The notes below the pieces were generated by a model that was given only the letters and a program-made list of their open reading frames with translations, was not told where the DNA came from and searched no databases. Of a stretch of DNA of 14,248 nt, positions 1 through 7,229 are shown piece after piece. The position numbers and the translations under genes are program-made. How positions within the stretch are numbered: the first letter of the stretch is position 1; every line of letters starts with the position of its first letter. Origin of the DNA: Candidatus Rokuibacteriota bacterium (lineage in GTDB: Bacteria > Methylomirabilota > Methylomirabilia > Rokubacteriales > CSP1-6); assembly GCA_016179165.1 (NCBI GenBank), contig JACORX010000055.1:1-14248 (forward strand). Reading direction: 5' to 3'.

Positions 1-986
1 ACCTTCACGGACAGGCCCGACGTCACCTGCCAGGCGTGACTGAGCTTGACCCAGCCGCGGTTCTCGGGCAACCCTTCCGACCGCCGCGAGTCAAGCAAGC
101 CCTCGTTGATACCGAAGCCCGTCAGTTGACCACGGGTGTCCCGGGAGAGGATGTAGCGGTAGTCGAGATCGGCGCCTATACCCCGCTTGCTGAAGACATC
201 CAGGGCCACAACCACGTCCTGGCTGTCATTGATGGCCCAGTAGTACGGTACCCGAGCGAGGAAGCCGTAGCGGGAGTTCGAACCGTATTCGGGGAAGAGA
301 AAGCCTGACTGCCGCTCGCTGCCGAGGGGAGCCGCGAAGAACGGCACCCAGGGGATGACCGGGAGGCCTTTGACGAGAAACGAGGTGTCGGTGCCGGTGA
401 TCAGGTCTCCGAGGTCGGCCTCGGCCGAGCCGAGGCGGAAGGACCAGGCGGGGTCATCACCCTCGCACGTCGTGAAGATGCCCTGCCGGACGCTGTAGAC
501 GCCCTCGCCCAGCCGGTCCATCCGGTCCGCGGAGAGGCGATAGTAGGGCTGCACGAAGGTCGAGCCCTTGTAGACCACCCCCGTGCCGGTATTGAGGTTG
601 AAATCGATGCGCTCCCCCACGAGCCGGTCCTGGCCGTCGAAGAACACCGCCTTGCCCTGGGCGACGGCCTCACCGGTGGCGCGGTTGAGCTCCACGCGGT
701 CGGCGACGAGCCGGCTTCTTCCGCGGATGATCTCGACGTTGCCCGTGGCCAGCAAGAGATCGGAATCGCCGCCGACCTGCCGCATACGGTCTGCCACGAT
801 ACTGGTCTCGCCCCCCGGACCGCTTAGGGACAGGGGTGACTGCTGGGCCAGGGCCGGCCAGGGACCGGCGAGGCCGCAGATGGCCACGGCGAGGACCGCG
901 GCCCAGCCTCGAGGGGTCAGTCGGCCACGCAGACAGACGTCGAGCGCGGATTTCGGAAACACAGACCCATATGGTATCAGCCACAT
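1..986 (-). CDS. lptD: LPS-assembly protein LptD, N-terminal part (cut by window edge)
   Basis: LptD is the outer-membrane barrel that, with LptE, inserts lipopolysaccharide into the outer leaflet. About 328 codons are present; the rest of the barrel lies beyond position 1. Reading the minus strand gives a basic N-terminus, a hydrophobic signal segment (GWAAVLAVAICGLAGPW) ending in A-L-A-Q-Q, then an OstA/LptA-like domain (ATGNVEIIRG, LVADRVELN, AVFFDGQDRLVGERIDF) and the start of the barrel region with VPFFAAPLG and LFPEYGSNSRYGF, which matches the family's F-P-x-x-G-x-S-x-R-x-G segment. The ATG at 986 lies inside the end of folC (10-bp overlap), suggesting translational coupling; a GTG at 962 is the alternative start. 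It is the last visible gene of the accD-folC-lptD run. Family assignment is from motifs read by eye; I am confident of it, less so of the start. Confidence 0.9.
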   Translation of the reverse strand, partial: MWLIPYGSVFPKSALDVCLRGRLTPRGWAAVLAVAICGLAGPWPALAQQSPLSLSGPGGETSIVADRMRQVGGDSDLLLATGNVEIIRGRSRLVADRVELNRATGEAVAQGKAVFFDGQDRLVGERIDFNLNTGTGVVYKGSTFVQPYYRLSADRMDRLGEGVYSVRQGIFTTCEGDDPAWSFRLGSAEADLGDLITGTDTSFLVKGLPVIPWVPFFAAPLGSERQSGFLFPEYGSNSRYGFLARVPYYWAINDSQDVVVALDVFSKRGIGADLDYRYILSRDTRGQLTGFGINEGLLDSRRSEGLPENRGWVKLSHAWQVTSGLSVK

Positions 987-2296
987 CGGACGGTCTGGCG
1001 AAAAATATCTGTATTTTCACTGGCTTGGACGAGTATCTCGCCTATGAGAAAGAGCGAGCCCGCCACACAAATGGTAGGGGCCTGATCCTCCGATAGGGCC
1101 ATCTGTAGGGCCTCGGTGGGAGTGGCCGCCGTATCTACTCGTGTAGTCCCACTGCCAACCCCGCTGCCAACCAGGCTGCGAGCCAGCTCAGCGAGCGAGG
1201 CAGGGGTGGCGGCCCGCGGGTGATGGGCGGCTGTGCAGATGACCCGCTCTGCCAGCGGCAGGAGCGCGCCCAGGATGCCGGTCCCGTCCTTGTCCTCAGA
1301 GGTGCCGACCACGAAGGTGACGCGCCGGCCGGGGAAGTACGTCGCAAGCGACGCCGCGAGCGCCCGGGCGCCGGCCGGGTTGTGCGCCCCGTCCACGATG
1401 ACGGCCGGGTCGTGGCGGATCAGCTGGAACCGCCCCGGCCAGCGCGCCCGGCCGAGGCCCTCGCGGATCGCGGCGTCACCGGCGCCGAGGGCTCGGGCCG
1501 CCGCCGCCGCCAGGAGCGCGTTACCGGGTTGGAAGACGCCCAGGAGACCGCAGCGCACGTCGTCCAGACGCCAGCCGGGTCCTTCGAAATCGAGCCACTG
1601 GCCGTTCAGTGACGCGGCTCTTACCCGCACGTGGAGATCACGCCCCTCGACGACAAGCGGCACGCCGACGAGGGCAGCCCGGCGGGCGAGGACGGCCTCG
1701 ACGGCAGGCTCCTGCCCGGCCGAAAGCGCGACCCCGCTCCTGATGATGGCCGCCTTCTCCCCGGCGATGGCTTCGAGCGTATCGCCCAGATACCCCTGGT
1801 GGTCGTAGTCGATGCGCGTGATCACCTCGACGGCCGGACGGCCGACGGAGGTAGAGTCGAGCCGCCCGCCGAGACCCGCTTCGAGCACCGCCACCTCGAC
1901 GCCTTCTCTCGCGAAGTGGTCGAGCGCAAGCGCGGTCAAGGCCTCGAACATGGTCGCGTCGAGCCTTGCCAGGAGCGTGCCGAGCGCCTCCACGCCGTCG
2001 GCAAGATCGGCCTCCTCGATCGGGCGGCCGTCCACGCGGATGCGCTCGCGCAGGTCCAGCAGGTGGGGCGAGGTGTACAGGCCCACGCGGCGGCCGGCGA
2101 ATTCTAAGATTGCCGCGAGCATCGCGGCGACGGAGCCCTTGCCGTTGGTGCCCGCCACCTGCACCAGGGTCATCGCGCGCTCCGGGTTGCCCACCGCGTC
2201 GAGGAGCGCCTCGATGCGCTCGAGGCCGGGGCGCATGCCGGCCATTTCTCCGCCCCGCATCCCGGTAATGCGGGCCACCGCCTCGCGGTACGTCAT
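977..2296 (-). CDS. folC: Bifunctional folylpolyglutamate synthase / dihydrofolate synthase FolC
   Basis: Adds L-glutamate to dihydropteroate and to tetrahydrofolates with ATP, in the cytoplasm, completing and retaining folates. At 439 residues it has the usual family length. Visible landmarks are the P-loop GTNGKGS at residues 49-55, TSPHL near 75-79, the EAGLGGRLDSTSV block at 139-151, DYDHQGYLG near 163-171 followed by AGEKA, and the C-terminal-domain signature VIVDGAHNPAG near 299-309. The ATG at 2296 overlaps the accD stop by four bases (ATGA), the classical accD-folC arrangement. Its 3' end overlaps the lptD start. The segment after residue 370 contains a short Gly-Ser-rich stretch (GSGVGSGT) from a small direct repeat, which looks like a harmless linker. 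Confidence 0.96.
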   Translation of the reverse strand: MTYREAVARITGMRGGEMAGMRPGLERIEALLDAVGNPERAMTLVQVAGTNGKGSVAAMLAAILEFAGRRVGLYTSPHLLDLRERIRVDGRPIEEADLADGVEALGTLLARLDATMFEALTALALDHFAREGVEVAVLEAGLGGRLDSTSVGRPAVEVITRIDYDHQGYLGDTLEAIAGEKAAIIRSGVALSAGQEPAVEAVLARRAALVGVPLVVEGRDLHVRVRAASLNGQWLDFEGPGWRLDDVRCGLLGVFQPGNALLAAAAARALGAGDAAIREGLGRARWPGRFQLIRHDPAVIVDGAHNPAGARALAASLATYFPGRRVTFVVGTSEDKDGTGILGALLPLAERVICTAAHHPRAATPASLAELARSLVGSGVGSGTTRVDTAATPTEALQMALSEDQAPTICVAGSLFLIGEILVQASENTDIFRQTVRCG

Positions 2297-3156
2297 GGGG
2301 CCGGCAGCGACCGGCCCGCGAAGAATCCGACGATGCGCCGGAGGGTCTCGCGCATCTCGCGCCGCTCCACGACGAGGTCGAGCTGGCCGTGCTCGAGCAG
2401 GAACTCCGAGCGCTGGAATCCCTCGGGCAGCGGCTGGCGGATGGTCTCGGCGATCACGCGCGGCCCGGCGAAGCCGATGAGGGCGCGCGGCTCGGCGAGG
2501 ATGAGATCGCCCAGCATGGCGAAGCTGGCCGTGACGCCGCCCGTGGTCGGGTCGGTGAGGAGCGAGATGTAGGGCAGGCGCTCGTCGGCCAGCCGCTTGA
2601 GCGCCGCGGCGGTCTTGGCCATCTGCATGAGCGAGAGGATGCCCTCCTGCATGCGCGCCCCGCCGGATGCCGACACGATCAGCAGCGGCAGCCGCTTCTG
2701 GATCGCGAGCTCGATGGCCCGCGCGAGCTTCTCACCCACGACCGAGGCCATGCTGCCGCCGAGAAAGCCGAACTCGAACACGGCGAGGACGACCGGGTGC
2801 CCCCCGATGCGCGCGACGCCCGTCAGCACCGCCTCCTCGAGGCCGGTCTTGGTGCGTGCCGCCTTGACGCGGTCCGTGTATCGCTTGGTGTCCTTGAAAC
2901 CGAGCGGGTCCTTGGTGCGAAGCCCCGCCTCGCGCTCTTCGAAGGAACCCTCGTCCACGATCGAGGCGATGCGGTCGCGCGCGCTGATCCGGAAGGGGTA
3001 GCGGCACTTGGGACAGACGCGGCCCGCGCGATCGACCTCCGCGCGGTAGACGATCTCCTTGCAGGAGTCGCACTTGACCCAGAGGCCCTCGGCGATGTTG
3101 ACCTTCTTGGGCCTGTCCTCTCCTTCCCCCTTTCCCTTCCAGAACCAGGCGACCAT
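2293..3156 (-). CDS. accD: Acetyl-CoA carboxylase carboxyltransferase subunit beta AccD
   Basis: AccD and AccA form the carboxyltransferase that moves CO2 from carboxybiotin to acetyl-CoA, giving malonyl-CoA, the committed step of fatty-acid synthesis. The 287-residue product has an N-terminal zinc ribbon with Cys29, Cys32, Cys48 and Cys51 (C-x2-C-x15-C-x2-C), then the crotonase-like carboxyltransferase domain with SASGGARMQEG, LLTDPTTGGVTASFA, LIGFAGPRVI and LPEGFQRSEFLLEHG. I chose ATG 3156 (MVAWFWKGK) because it matches the usual Met-x-Trp-Phe start. A longer reading to 3231 would add 25 residues encoded wholly by repeat element A. No good Shine-Dalgarno is visible; the end of element A occupies that position. 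It overlaps folC by ATGA. accA is not in the window. Confidence 0.96.
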   Translation of the reverse strand: MVAWFWKGKGEGEDRPKKVNIAEGLWVKCDSCKEIVYRAEVDRAGRVCPKCRYPFRISARDRIASIVDEGSFEEREAGLRTKDPLGFKDTKRYTDRVKAARTKTGLEEAVLTGVARIGGHPVVLAVFEFGFLGGSMASVVGEKLARAIELAIQKRLPLLIVSASGGARMQEGILSLMQMAKTAAALKRLADERLPYISLLTDPTTGGVTASFAMLGDLILAEPRALIGFAGPRVIAETIRQPLPEGFQRSEFLLEHGQLDLVVERREMRETLRRIVGFFAGRSLPAP

Positions 3157-3164
3157 GCTCAGGC

Positions 3165-3379
3165 CTGGCAGGCCGCCGATAAGGGCCCATCTGCGCCATT
3201 TGTCAAAGTCTGTGGGGCGAGCTTGCGGCACCCCTCAACGTACAGGAGTACGCCTCGGGGTGCCGCGGCGCTCGCCGCCTCGCATCTGGACCCTTCTCGA
3301 CGGCCTGCATGGTTGGGGCCGCGCCGCTTCGCATCTGGACCTTTTTGAGCAGCCTGCGAGTGTTTCAGCATCATGCTAG
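3165..3379. repeat. Hairpin element A (trpA-accD intergenic), with a duplicated end module
   Basis: Member of a four-copy family in this window. The right-end 27-mer (3168-3194) is base-identical to those in copies B and D. The inner hairpin has arms at 3217-3243 and 3248-3275 (about 27 nt, imperfect) closing on a 4-nt loop, with conserved tip sequences TACGTTGA / GAGGCGTA when read on the minus strand. Two left-end 27-mers occur in tandem (3282-3308 and 3331-3357, 49 bp apart), where other copies have one. The outer CTAG at 3376-3379 contains the trpA stop codon (TAG on the minus strand). The other edge is CTGGCAGG, a one-base variant of CTAGCAGG, and lies 9 bp upstream of the accD ATG. It fills the whole trpA-accD gap. 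It could be a MITE/REP-like element or a structured 3' UTR; no transposase was found. Confidence 0.85.
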
Positions 3380-4197
3380 TGCGCCGGCCCTGCGGACCGG
3401 AGCGGCTCCTTGAGCGAGGCGATGAAATCGCCGATCTTCGTCACGAGGTCGGCCCGGCCCGCGTGCTGCTCGACGCGCTGGACGATGGCCGAGCCGACGA
3501 CGACACCGTCGGCCGCCTGTCCCACGGCCGCGGCCTGGGCTGGAGTCCCGATGCCGAAGCCGACGCAGATGGGCTTGGTCGTGATGCCCCGCAACGTCCG
3601 CAGGTGCTGCTGGAGATCCGCCGGCAGCTCGGCGCGCGCGCCCGTCACGCCCGTCAGCGACACCATGTAGAGAACGCCGCTGCTGGCCCGCGCGATCTTC
3701 CGCATCCGGTCGGGCGTAGAGGTCGGCGCGACGAGGTGGATCACGTCGAGCCCGGCGGCGTGCGCTTCACCGCGTAGCGGCCCGGATTCCTCGGGCGGCA
3801 GGTCCGCGACGATGACGCCGTCCACGCCGCTCTCCACGGCCGTTTCGCAGAAGGCCTTGAGCCCGAAGGCCAGAATCGGGTTGTAGTACGTGAGGAAGAC
3901 CAGCGGCACGGCGGTCTCGCCGCGCAGCTCGCGCGCGAGCTCGAGCACGCGGGGCAGCGTCACCCCGGCGTGGAGCGCCCGCTGGGTCGCGCGCTGGATG
4001 ACGGGGCCGTCGGCCAGCGGGTCCGAGAACGGCACGCCCAGCTCGACGATGTCCGCGCCGCGCCGCGCGGCCTCGGCCACGAGCCGGCGCGTGAGCGCCG
4101 GCGACGGATCGCCCGCGGTGAAGTAGGGCACGAGCGCCCGCTCGCCGCGCTCTCGAAGCGCCGCGAACGTCGCCGCCAGGCGGCCGGCCGTCGTCAT
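3376..4197 (-). CDS. trpA: Tryptophan synthase alpha subunit TrpA
   Basis: Cleaves indole-3-glycerol phosphate to indole and glyceraldehyde-3-phosphate; indole is passed through a tunnel to TrpB in the alpha2-beta2 complex. The 273-residue TIM barrel has family-typical length. ALVPYFTAGDPS is near residues 21-32. VELGVPFSDPLADGP at 51-65 contains the catalytic acids Glu52 and Asp63 (Glu49 and Asp60 in E. coli numbering). Further motifs are LTYYNPILAFG, GVIVADLPPEESG, SLTGVTGA, GFGIGTPAQAAAV and VVGSAIVQ. The ATG at 4197 overlaps the trpB stop by ATGA, fitting stoichiometric coupled translation. The TAG stop at 3376-3378 forms part of the CTAG edge of element A. All expected catalytic positions are present, so this gene looks intact even though trpB carries a stop. 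Confidence 0.96.
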   Translation of the reverse strand: MTTAGRLAATFAALRERGERALVPYFTAGDPSPALTRRLVAEAARRGADIVELGVPFSDPLADGPVIQRATQRALHAGVTLPRVLELARELRGETAVPLVFLTYYNPILAFGLKAFCETAVESGVDGVIVADLPPEESGPLRGEAHAAGLDVIHLVAPTSTPDRMRKIARASSGVLYMVSLTGVTGARAELPADLQQHLRTLRGITTKPICVGFGIGTPAQAAAVGQAADGVVVGSAIVQRVEQHAGRADLVTKIGDFIASLKEPLRSAGPAH

Positions 4198-5444
4198 CGC
4201 CGGCCTCCGGCCGCTGCCGCGGCGCCGTGCCCGTCGGCTCCCGCGAGCGCCGCCTCCCCCGTGTGGACGTCCTTGTCGCCCCGGCCGGATAAGCCGACGA
4301 CAATACTTTCGCTCTTCCTCATGGCGGCGGCGGCGCGCATGGCCCAGGCAACCGCGTGCGCGGACTCGAGCGCGGGCATGATGCCCTCGAGCCGCGTCAG
4401 GGCCCCGAAGGCGTCCAGGGCCTCGGCATCGGTCGCCGACTCGTACTGGAAGCGCCCCATCTCCTTGTAGTAGGCGTGCTCGGGCCCGGAGCCCGGGTAG
4501 TCGAGTCCCGCGGAGATCGAGTGCGCCTCAGCGATCTGCCCGTCGTCGTTCTGGAGCACGTAGCTCATGCTGCCGTGCAGCACGCCGACCGCTCCCGCGC
4601 CGAGCGAGGCGCCGTGCCTGCCGGTCGAGATGCCGTGGCCGCCGGGCTCGACGCCCACGATCCTCACGCGCGTGTCCGTGATGAAGGGCCAGAAGAGACC
4701 GATGGCGTTGGAGCCGCCGCCCACGCAGGCGACCACGAGGTCGGGCAGCTTCCCGGTGATTTTGCGCGCCTGGGCCCTCGCCTCCTCGCCGATGACGCGG
4801 TGGAAGTCACGGACCATCATGGGGTATGGGTGCGGGCCCAGCGCCGATCCGAGGAGGTAGTACGTGTTCCGCACGTTCGTGACCCAGTCCCGCAGGGCCT
4901 CGTTGACGGCGTCCTTCAGCGTCTTCGAGCCGCTCTCGACGGGGATGACCGCGGCGCCGAGGAGCTTCATCCGGAAGACGTTGAGCGCCTGGCGCGCGAA
5001 GTCCACGCTGCCCATGTACACCAGTCACTCGAGCCCCAGGAGCGCCGCGGCGGTCGCCGACGCGACGCCGTGCTGGCCCGCGCCCGTCTCCGCGATGATC
5101 CGCCGCTTGCCCATGCGTTCGGCCAGGAGCGCCTGGCCCAGCACGTTGTTGATCTTGTGCGCGCCCGTGTGGCAGAGGTCTTCTCGCTTGAGAAAGATCT
5201 TGGCGCCGCCGCAGTGCTTGGTGAGCCGCTCGGCGAAGTAGAGCGGCGTCGGGCGCCCGGCGTAGCTCGTCAGAAGCCCTCTCAGGCGGCCGGTGAAGCG
5301 CGTGTCCCGCATCGCCGCCCGGTAGGCCGTCTCGAGCTCGACGAGCGGGGCCATCAGCGTCTCGGGGACGAAGCGGCCGCCGAAGCGACCGAAGTGTCCG
5401 GCGGCGTCGGGCAGCGATCCGGGGTCGCGAAGGCGGGAGGTCAT
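4194..5444 (-). pseudogene. trpB: Tryptophan synthase beta subunit TrpB, interrupted by one in-frame TGA
   Basis: PLP enzyme that condenses indole with L-serine to make tryptophan. Read in one frame from ATG 5444 it spans 416 codons, the normal family length, with a TGA at codon 140. Before the stop are FGGRFVPETLMAPL near 21-34, HTGAHKINN with the PLP lysine Lys97, and AETGAGQHG with Glu119. After it are YMGSVDFARQALNVFRM, HPYPMMVRDFH and the PLP-phosphate loop GGGSNAIG at 242-249. No frameshift is needed: both halves share one frame. In many TrpB proteins the segment reads G-L-E-C-x-V-Y-M-G, so TGA stands where TGC is expected. ATGA overlaps join it to trpF and trpA. Without readthrough, restart (GTG 5021 or ATG 5015) would give a C-terminal piece lacking the PLP lysine. 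It may be a pseudogene, a base-call error, or a recoded gene. Confidence 0.9.
5025..5027 (-). other. In-frame TGA codon (codon 140) inside trpB
   Basis: On the minus strand the codons run Gly-Leu-Glu-TGA-Leu-Val-Tyr-Met-Gly with no frame change. A single C-to-A change from TGC (Cys) would create it. The following base is C; TGAC is known as a weak termination context in bacteria, so partial readthrough is conceivable. TGA is used as an ordinary terminator for folC, accD, trpF, trpA's neighbour trpB, trpC and the methyltransferase group, so a genome-wide reassignment is unlikely. Confidence 0.9.
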
Positions 5445-6109
5445 GCCGATCGAGCCGCGGCCAGGAAGCGCCGCACCTTGTCGGGGTCCTTGACGCCGGG
5501 ACTCGCCTCCACCCCCGAGTTCACGTCTACGGCGTAGGGCTTCACGATGCCGATGGCCCGGCCCACGTTCTCCGGCGTGAGCCCGCCCGAGAGAATGACT
5601 CTCGGCCTCGGCCGGTCGCGGTAGGTCGCAACGATGCGGGCGGCATGGCGCCACTCCAGGGGCTCGCGGGCCTCGCCCTCGCTCCACCGGACCGCGGTGT
5701 CGAGGAGCACCGCGGCGGCGACCTGGCTGTAGGACAGCACCTGGAACCCCTCGGTGACCCGGAACTCCGGCAGGCCCTCGATCGTCGACGCCGGCGGCAG
5801 CTTGATGGTCTTGATCACCGGCAGGTCGTAGCCGGCGAGGTCCTCGGGTTTTTCCTCGCCATGGAACTGCAGCGCTCCCAGCCCCGCCTCAGCGGCCACC
5901 GCCTTGACATGGCCCGGGGCGTGATCCCAGAAGATGCCGACCGGAGTCACGAACGGCGGCAGCTGGGCGATGATCGATGCGGCTGCCGCAGGCTCCACGC
6001 ACCGCGGCGTCTTCTCCACGAAGATGAAGCCGAGAGCGTCCGCGCCGGCGTCGACGGCGCAGCGCGCGTCCTCGATATTGGTGATCCCGCAAATCTTCAC
6101 CCTGATCAA
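5441..6109 (-). CDS. trpF: Phosphoribosylanthranilate isomerase TrpF
   Basis: Catalyses the Amadori rearrangement of N-(5'-phosphoribosyl)anthranilate to CdRP, the third step of tryptophan synthesis. The 222-residue barrel starts MIRVKICGITN, with the catalytic Cys7 in KICGIT. It continues with DALGFIF, QFHGEE at 81-86, VLLDT with Asp137 in the place of the general acid, ILSGGLTPENV at 172-182 and AVDVNSGVEASPGVKD at 193-208, which forms the phosphate-binding end of the barrel. The start is a TTG at 6109; it gives the usual Met-x-x-Val-Lys-Ile-Cys beginning, and GTG 6100 is the only close alternative. No strong Shine-Dalgarno is visible. It overlaps trpB by ATGA. The 78 bp to trpC is filled by a degenerate repeat module rather than a tight junction. 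Confidence 0.95.
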   Translation of the reverse strand: MIRVKICGITNIEDARCAVDAGADALGFIFVEKTPRCVEPAAAASIIAQLPPFVTPVGIFWDHAPGHVKAVAAEAGLGALQFHGEEKPEDLAGYDLPVIKTIKLPPASTIEGLPEFRVTEGFQVLSYSQVAAAVLLDTAVRWSEGEAREPLEWRHAARIVATYRDRPRPRVILSGGLTPENVGRAIGIVKPYAVDVNSGVEASPGVKDPDKVRRFLAAARSA

Positions 6110-6220
6110 CTCAGCTCTCGCCTCACCGGGCTCCTCGCCTGCGGCTCGTCGGCCCCGTCTCGGCTCGAAAGGCCATCAGCACTCGCCTCATGGCTTCGCC
6201 CTTTGGCTCGAACTGCCACG
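6107..6220. repeat. Degenerate tandem copies of the loop module found in elements B, C and D
   Basis: The stretch 6177-6220 matches the internal module of elements B and D at 37 of 44 positions by hand alignment (CTCGCCTC, TGGCT and GGCTCGAAC/AGCTCGAAC are landmarks). The stretch 6108-6175 begins AACTCAGCTCTCGCCTCA and ends CGGCTCGAAAGGCCA, a second, more decayed and longer copy. Neither has the 27-nt ends nor the inner hairpin, so the module occurs here alone. The second copy covers the trpC stop codon and its last ~10 codons. This indicates the module can move or duplicate independently of the full element. Confidence 0.65.
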
Positions 6221-7012
6221 GCTACGATCCTGGAGCGTGAGCTCGCGCACCTTGGCTGCCACGTCCGAGGCGCGCACGAGGCCTTCGCCGACGAGGACGG
6301 CGTGCGCCCCCGCCCCGACGACCCGGAGGACGTCGTCCCGCGTGAAGATGCCGCTCTCGCTCACCGCCGTATGCGCGGGCGGGATCCGCGGCAGCAGGGC
6401 GAGCGAGACATCGAGGCTCGTCTCGAGCGTCTGGAGATCGCGGTTGTTGACACCGATCACGGGCGCGCCGAGCGCCACGGCCCTGTCGAGCTCGGCGGCC
6501 GTGTGCGCCTCGACGAGGGTGGCCAAGCCGATGCCCTTGGCGGCGTGGTGGAGGTCGCGGAGGCGCGCGTCGTCGAGGGCGGCCACGATCAGCAGCACCG
6601 CATCGGCGCCCGCGGCGCGCGATTCCCAGAGCTGGTACTCGTCGAGGATGAACTCCTTGCGGAGAAGGGGGAGGTCCACGGCCGCGCGCACGGCGACGAG
6701 GTCACCGAGCGCGCCACGGAAGTATTTCTCGTCGGTGAGGACGGAGATCGCCGCCGCGCCCGCGCGCGCGTAGAGCCGCGCCTGGGTTACGGGATCGAGT
6801 GCGGCGTTGAGCGTGCCCCTGGAGGGAGAGGCCTTTTTCACTTCGGCGATGAGCCGGACGCCGCCCATTGAAGGCGGCCGGAGCGAGCCCTCGAAGTCCC
6901 TGGGCGGAGGGAGCCTCCAACAGGTCGCCTCTAGCGCGGGCTGCGAAACGGCGTCCCGGAGCCGGCTGATCTCCTTGCGCTTGTCCACGAGAATGCGATC
7001 GAGCACGCCCAT
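6188..7012 (-). CDS. trpC: Indole-3-glycerol-phosphate synthase TrpC
   Basis: Closes the indole ring of CdRP, releasing CO2 and water, to give indole-3-glycerol phosphate, the substrate of TrpA. The 274-residue TIM barrel shows LIAEVKKASPSRG with Glu57 and Lys59, SVLTDEKYFRG at 90-100, LLRKEFILDEYQ with catalytic Lys119, VEAHT near 167-171, GVNNRDLQT at 187-195 and SESGI at 218-222. I start it at ATG 7012 (MGVLDRILVDKRKEIS), which matches family N-termini; the reading upstream of this is repeat element B. The C-terminus after VRELTL (QDRSRGSSSQRAKP) is unlike the family and is encoded partly by the degenerate repeat module at 6177-6220. It is the first trp gene of this cluster; trpE, trpG and trpD are not upstream, where pncB lies instead. 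Confidence 0.95.
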   Translation of the reverse strand: MGVLDRILVDKRKEISRLRDAVSQPALEATCWRLPPPRDFEGSLRPPSMGGVRLIAEVKKASPSRGTLNAALDPVTQARLYARAGAAAISVLTDEKYFRGALGDLVAVRAAVDLPLLRKEFILDEYQLWESRAAGADAVLLIVAALDDARLRDLHHAAKGIGLATLVEAHTAAELDRAVALGAPVIGVNNRDLQTLETSLDVSLALLPRIPPAHTAVSESGIFTRDDVLRVVGAGAHAVLVGEGLVRASDVAAKVRELTLQDRSRGSSSQRAKP

Positions 7013-7020
7013 CCCATGAC

Positions 7021-7229
7021 CTAGCAGGCCGCCGATAAGGGCCCATCTGCTTCGTTGGCGAGCTTGCGGCACCCCTCAACGTACGTGGCCGTTCGAGCTG
7101 AGGGGCGCAGCCACGAGGCGAGGGCTGAGTTAGAGTACGCCTCGGGGTGCCGCGGCGCTCGCCGCCTCGCATCTGGGCCCTTCTCGCCGACCTGCGCGGC
7201 GCGCGTGTTCCGCTCCTGCATGACGCTAG
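7021..7229. repeat. Hairpin element B (pncB-trpC intergenic)
   Basis: Starts with CTAGCAGG (7021-7028) and ends at CTAG (7226-7229), which includes the pncB stop codon. The terminal 27-mers lie at 7024-7050 and 7169-7195. The inner hairpin arms (GCGAGCTTGCGGCACCCC and its imperfect partner) flank a 50-nt insert at 7085-7134, the loop module, which itself begins GTGGC and contains a complementary GCCAC. Element A has only 4 nt at this place. Relative to the minus strand it reads pncB stop, element, trpC start. It is nearly identical to element D in reverse orientation (159 of 161 positions by eye). It fills the whole gap between the two genes. Confidence 0.88.

Noticed and set aside
36..308. 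90-codon plus-strand reading at the left edge
   Set aside because: Lies antisense to lptD, whose translation on the minus strand is family-like throughout.
3157..3231. N-terminal extension of AccD by 25 residues
   Set aside because: It is encoded by repeat element A and lacks similarity to AccD N-termini; ATG 3156 fits the family.
3159..3374. A 71-codon minus-strand reading in element A starting next to the trpA stop, similar at its ends to a 66-codon reading in element B (7021-7221) and a plus-strand reading in D
   Set aside because: The peptide similarity follows from DNA identity. The same DNA modules are read in different frames in A versus B and D, and the reading is closed in C. GC-rich sequence with few stops explains it; not a gene.
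5000..5024. Possible SECIS element after the trpB TGA (CTGGTG can pair with CGCCAG around a 24-nt loop)
   Set aside because: Only six pairs including one G-U, no convincing apical helix with the bulged U and GU loop of bacterial SECIS, and selenocysteine in TrpB is not known to me. Kept only as a test in the trpB finding.
4356..5537. Long plus-strand reading opposite trpB
   Set aside because: Antisense shadow of a conserved gene in GC-rich DNA; composition is His/Arg/Asp/Gly-rich without recognisable motifs.
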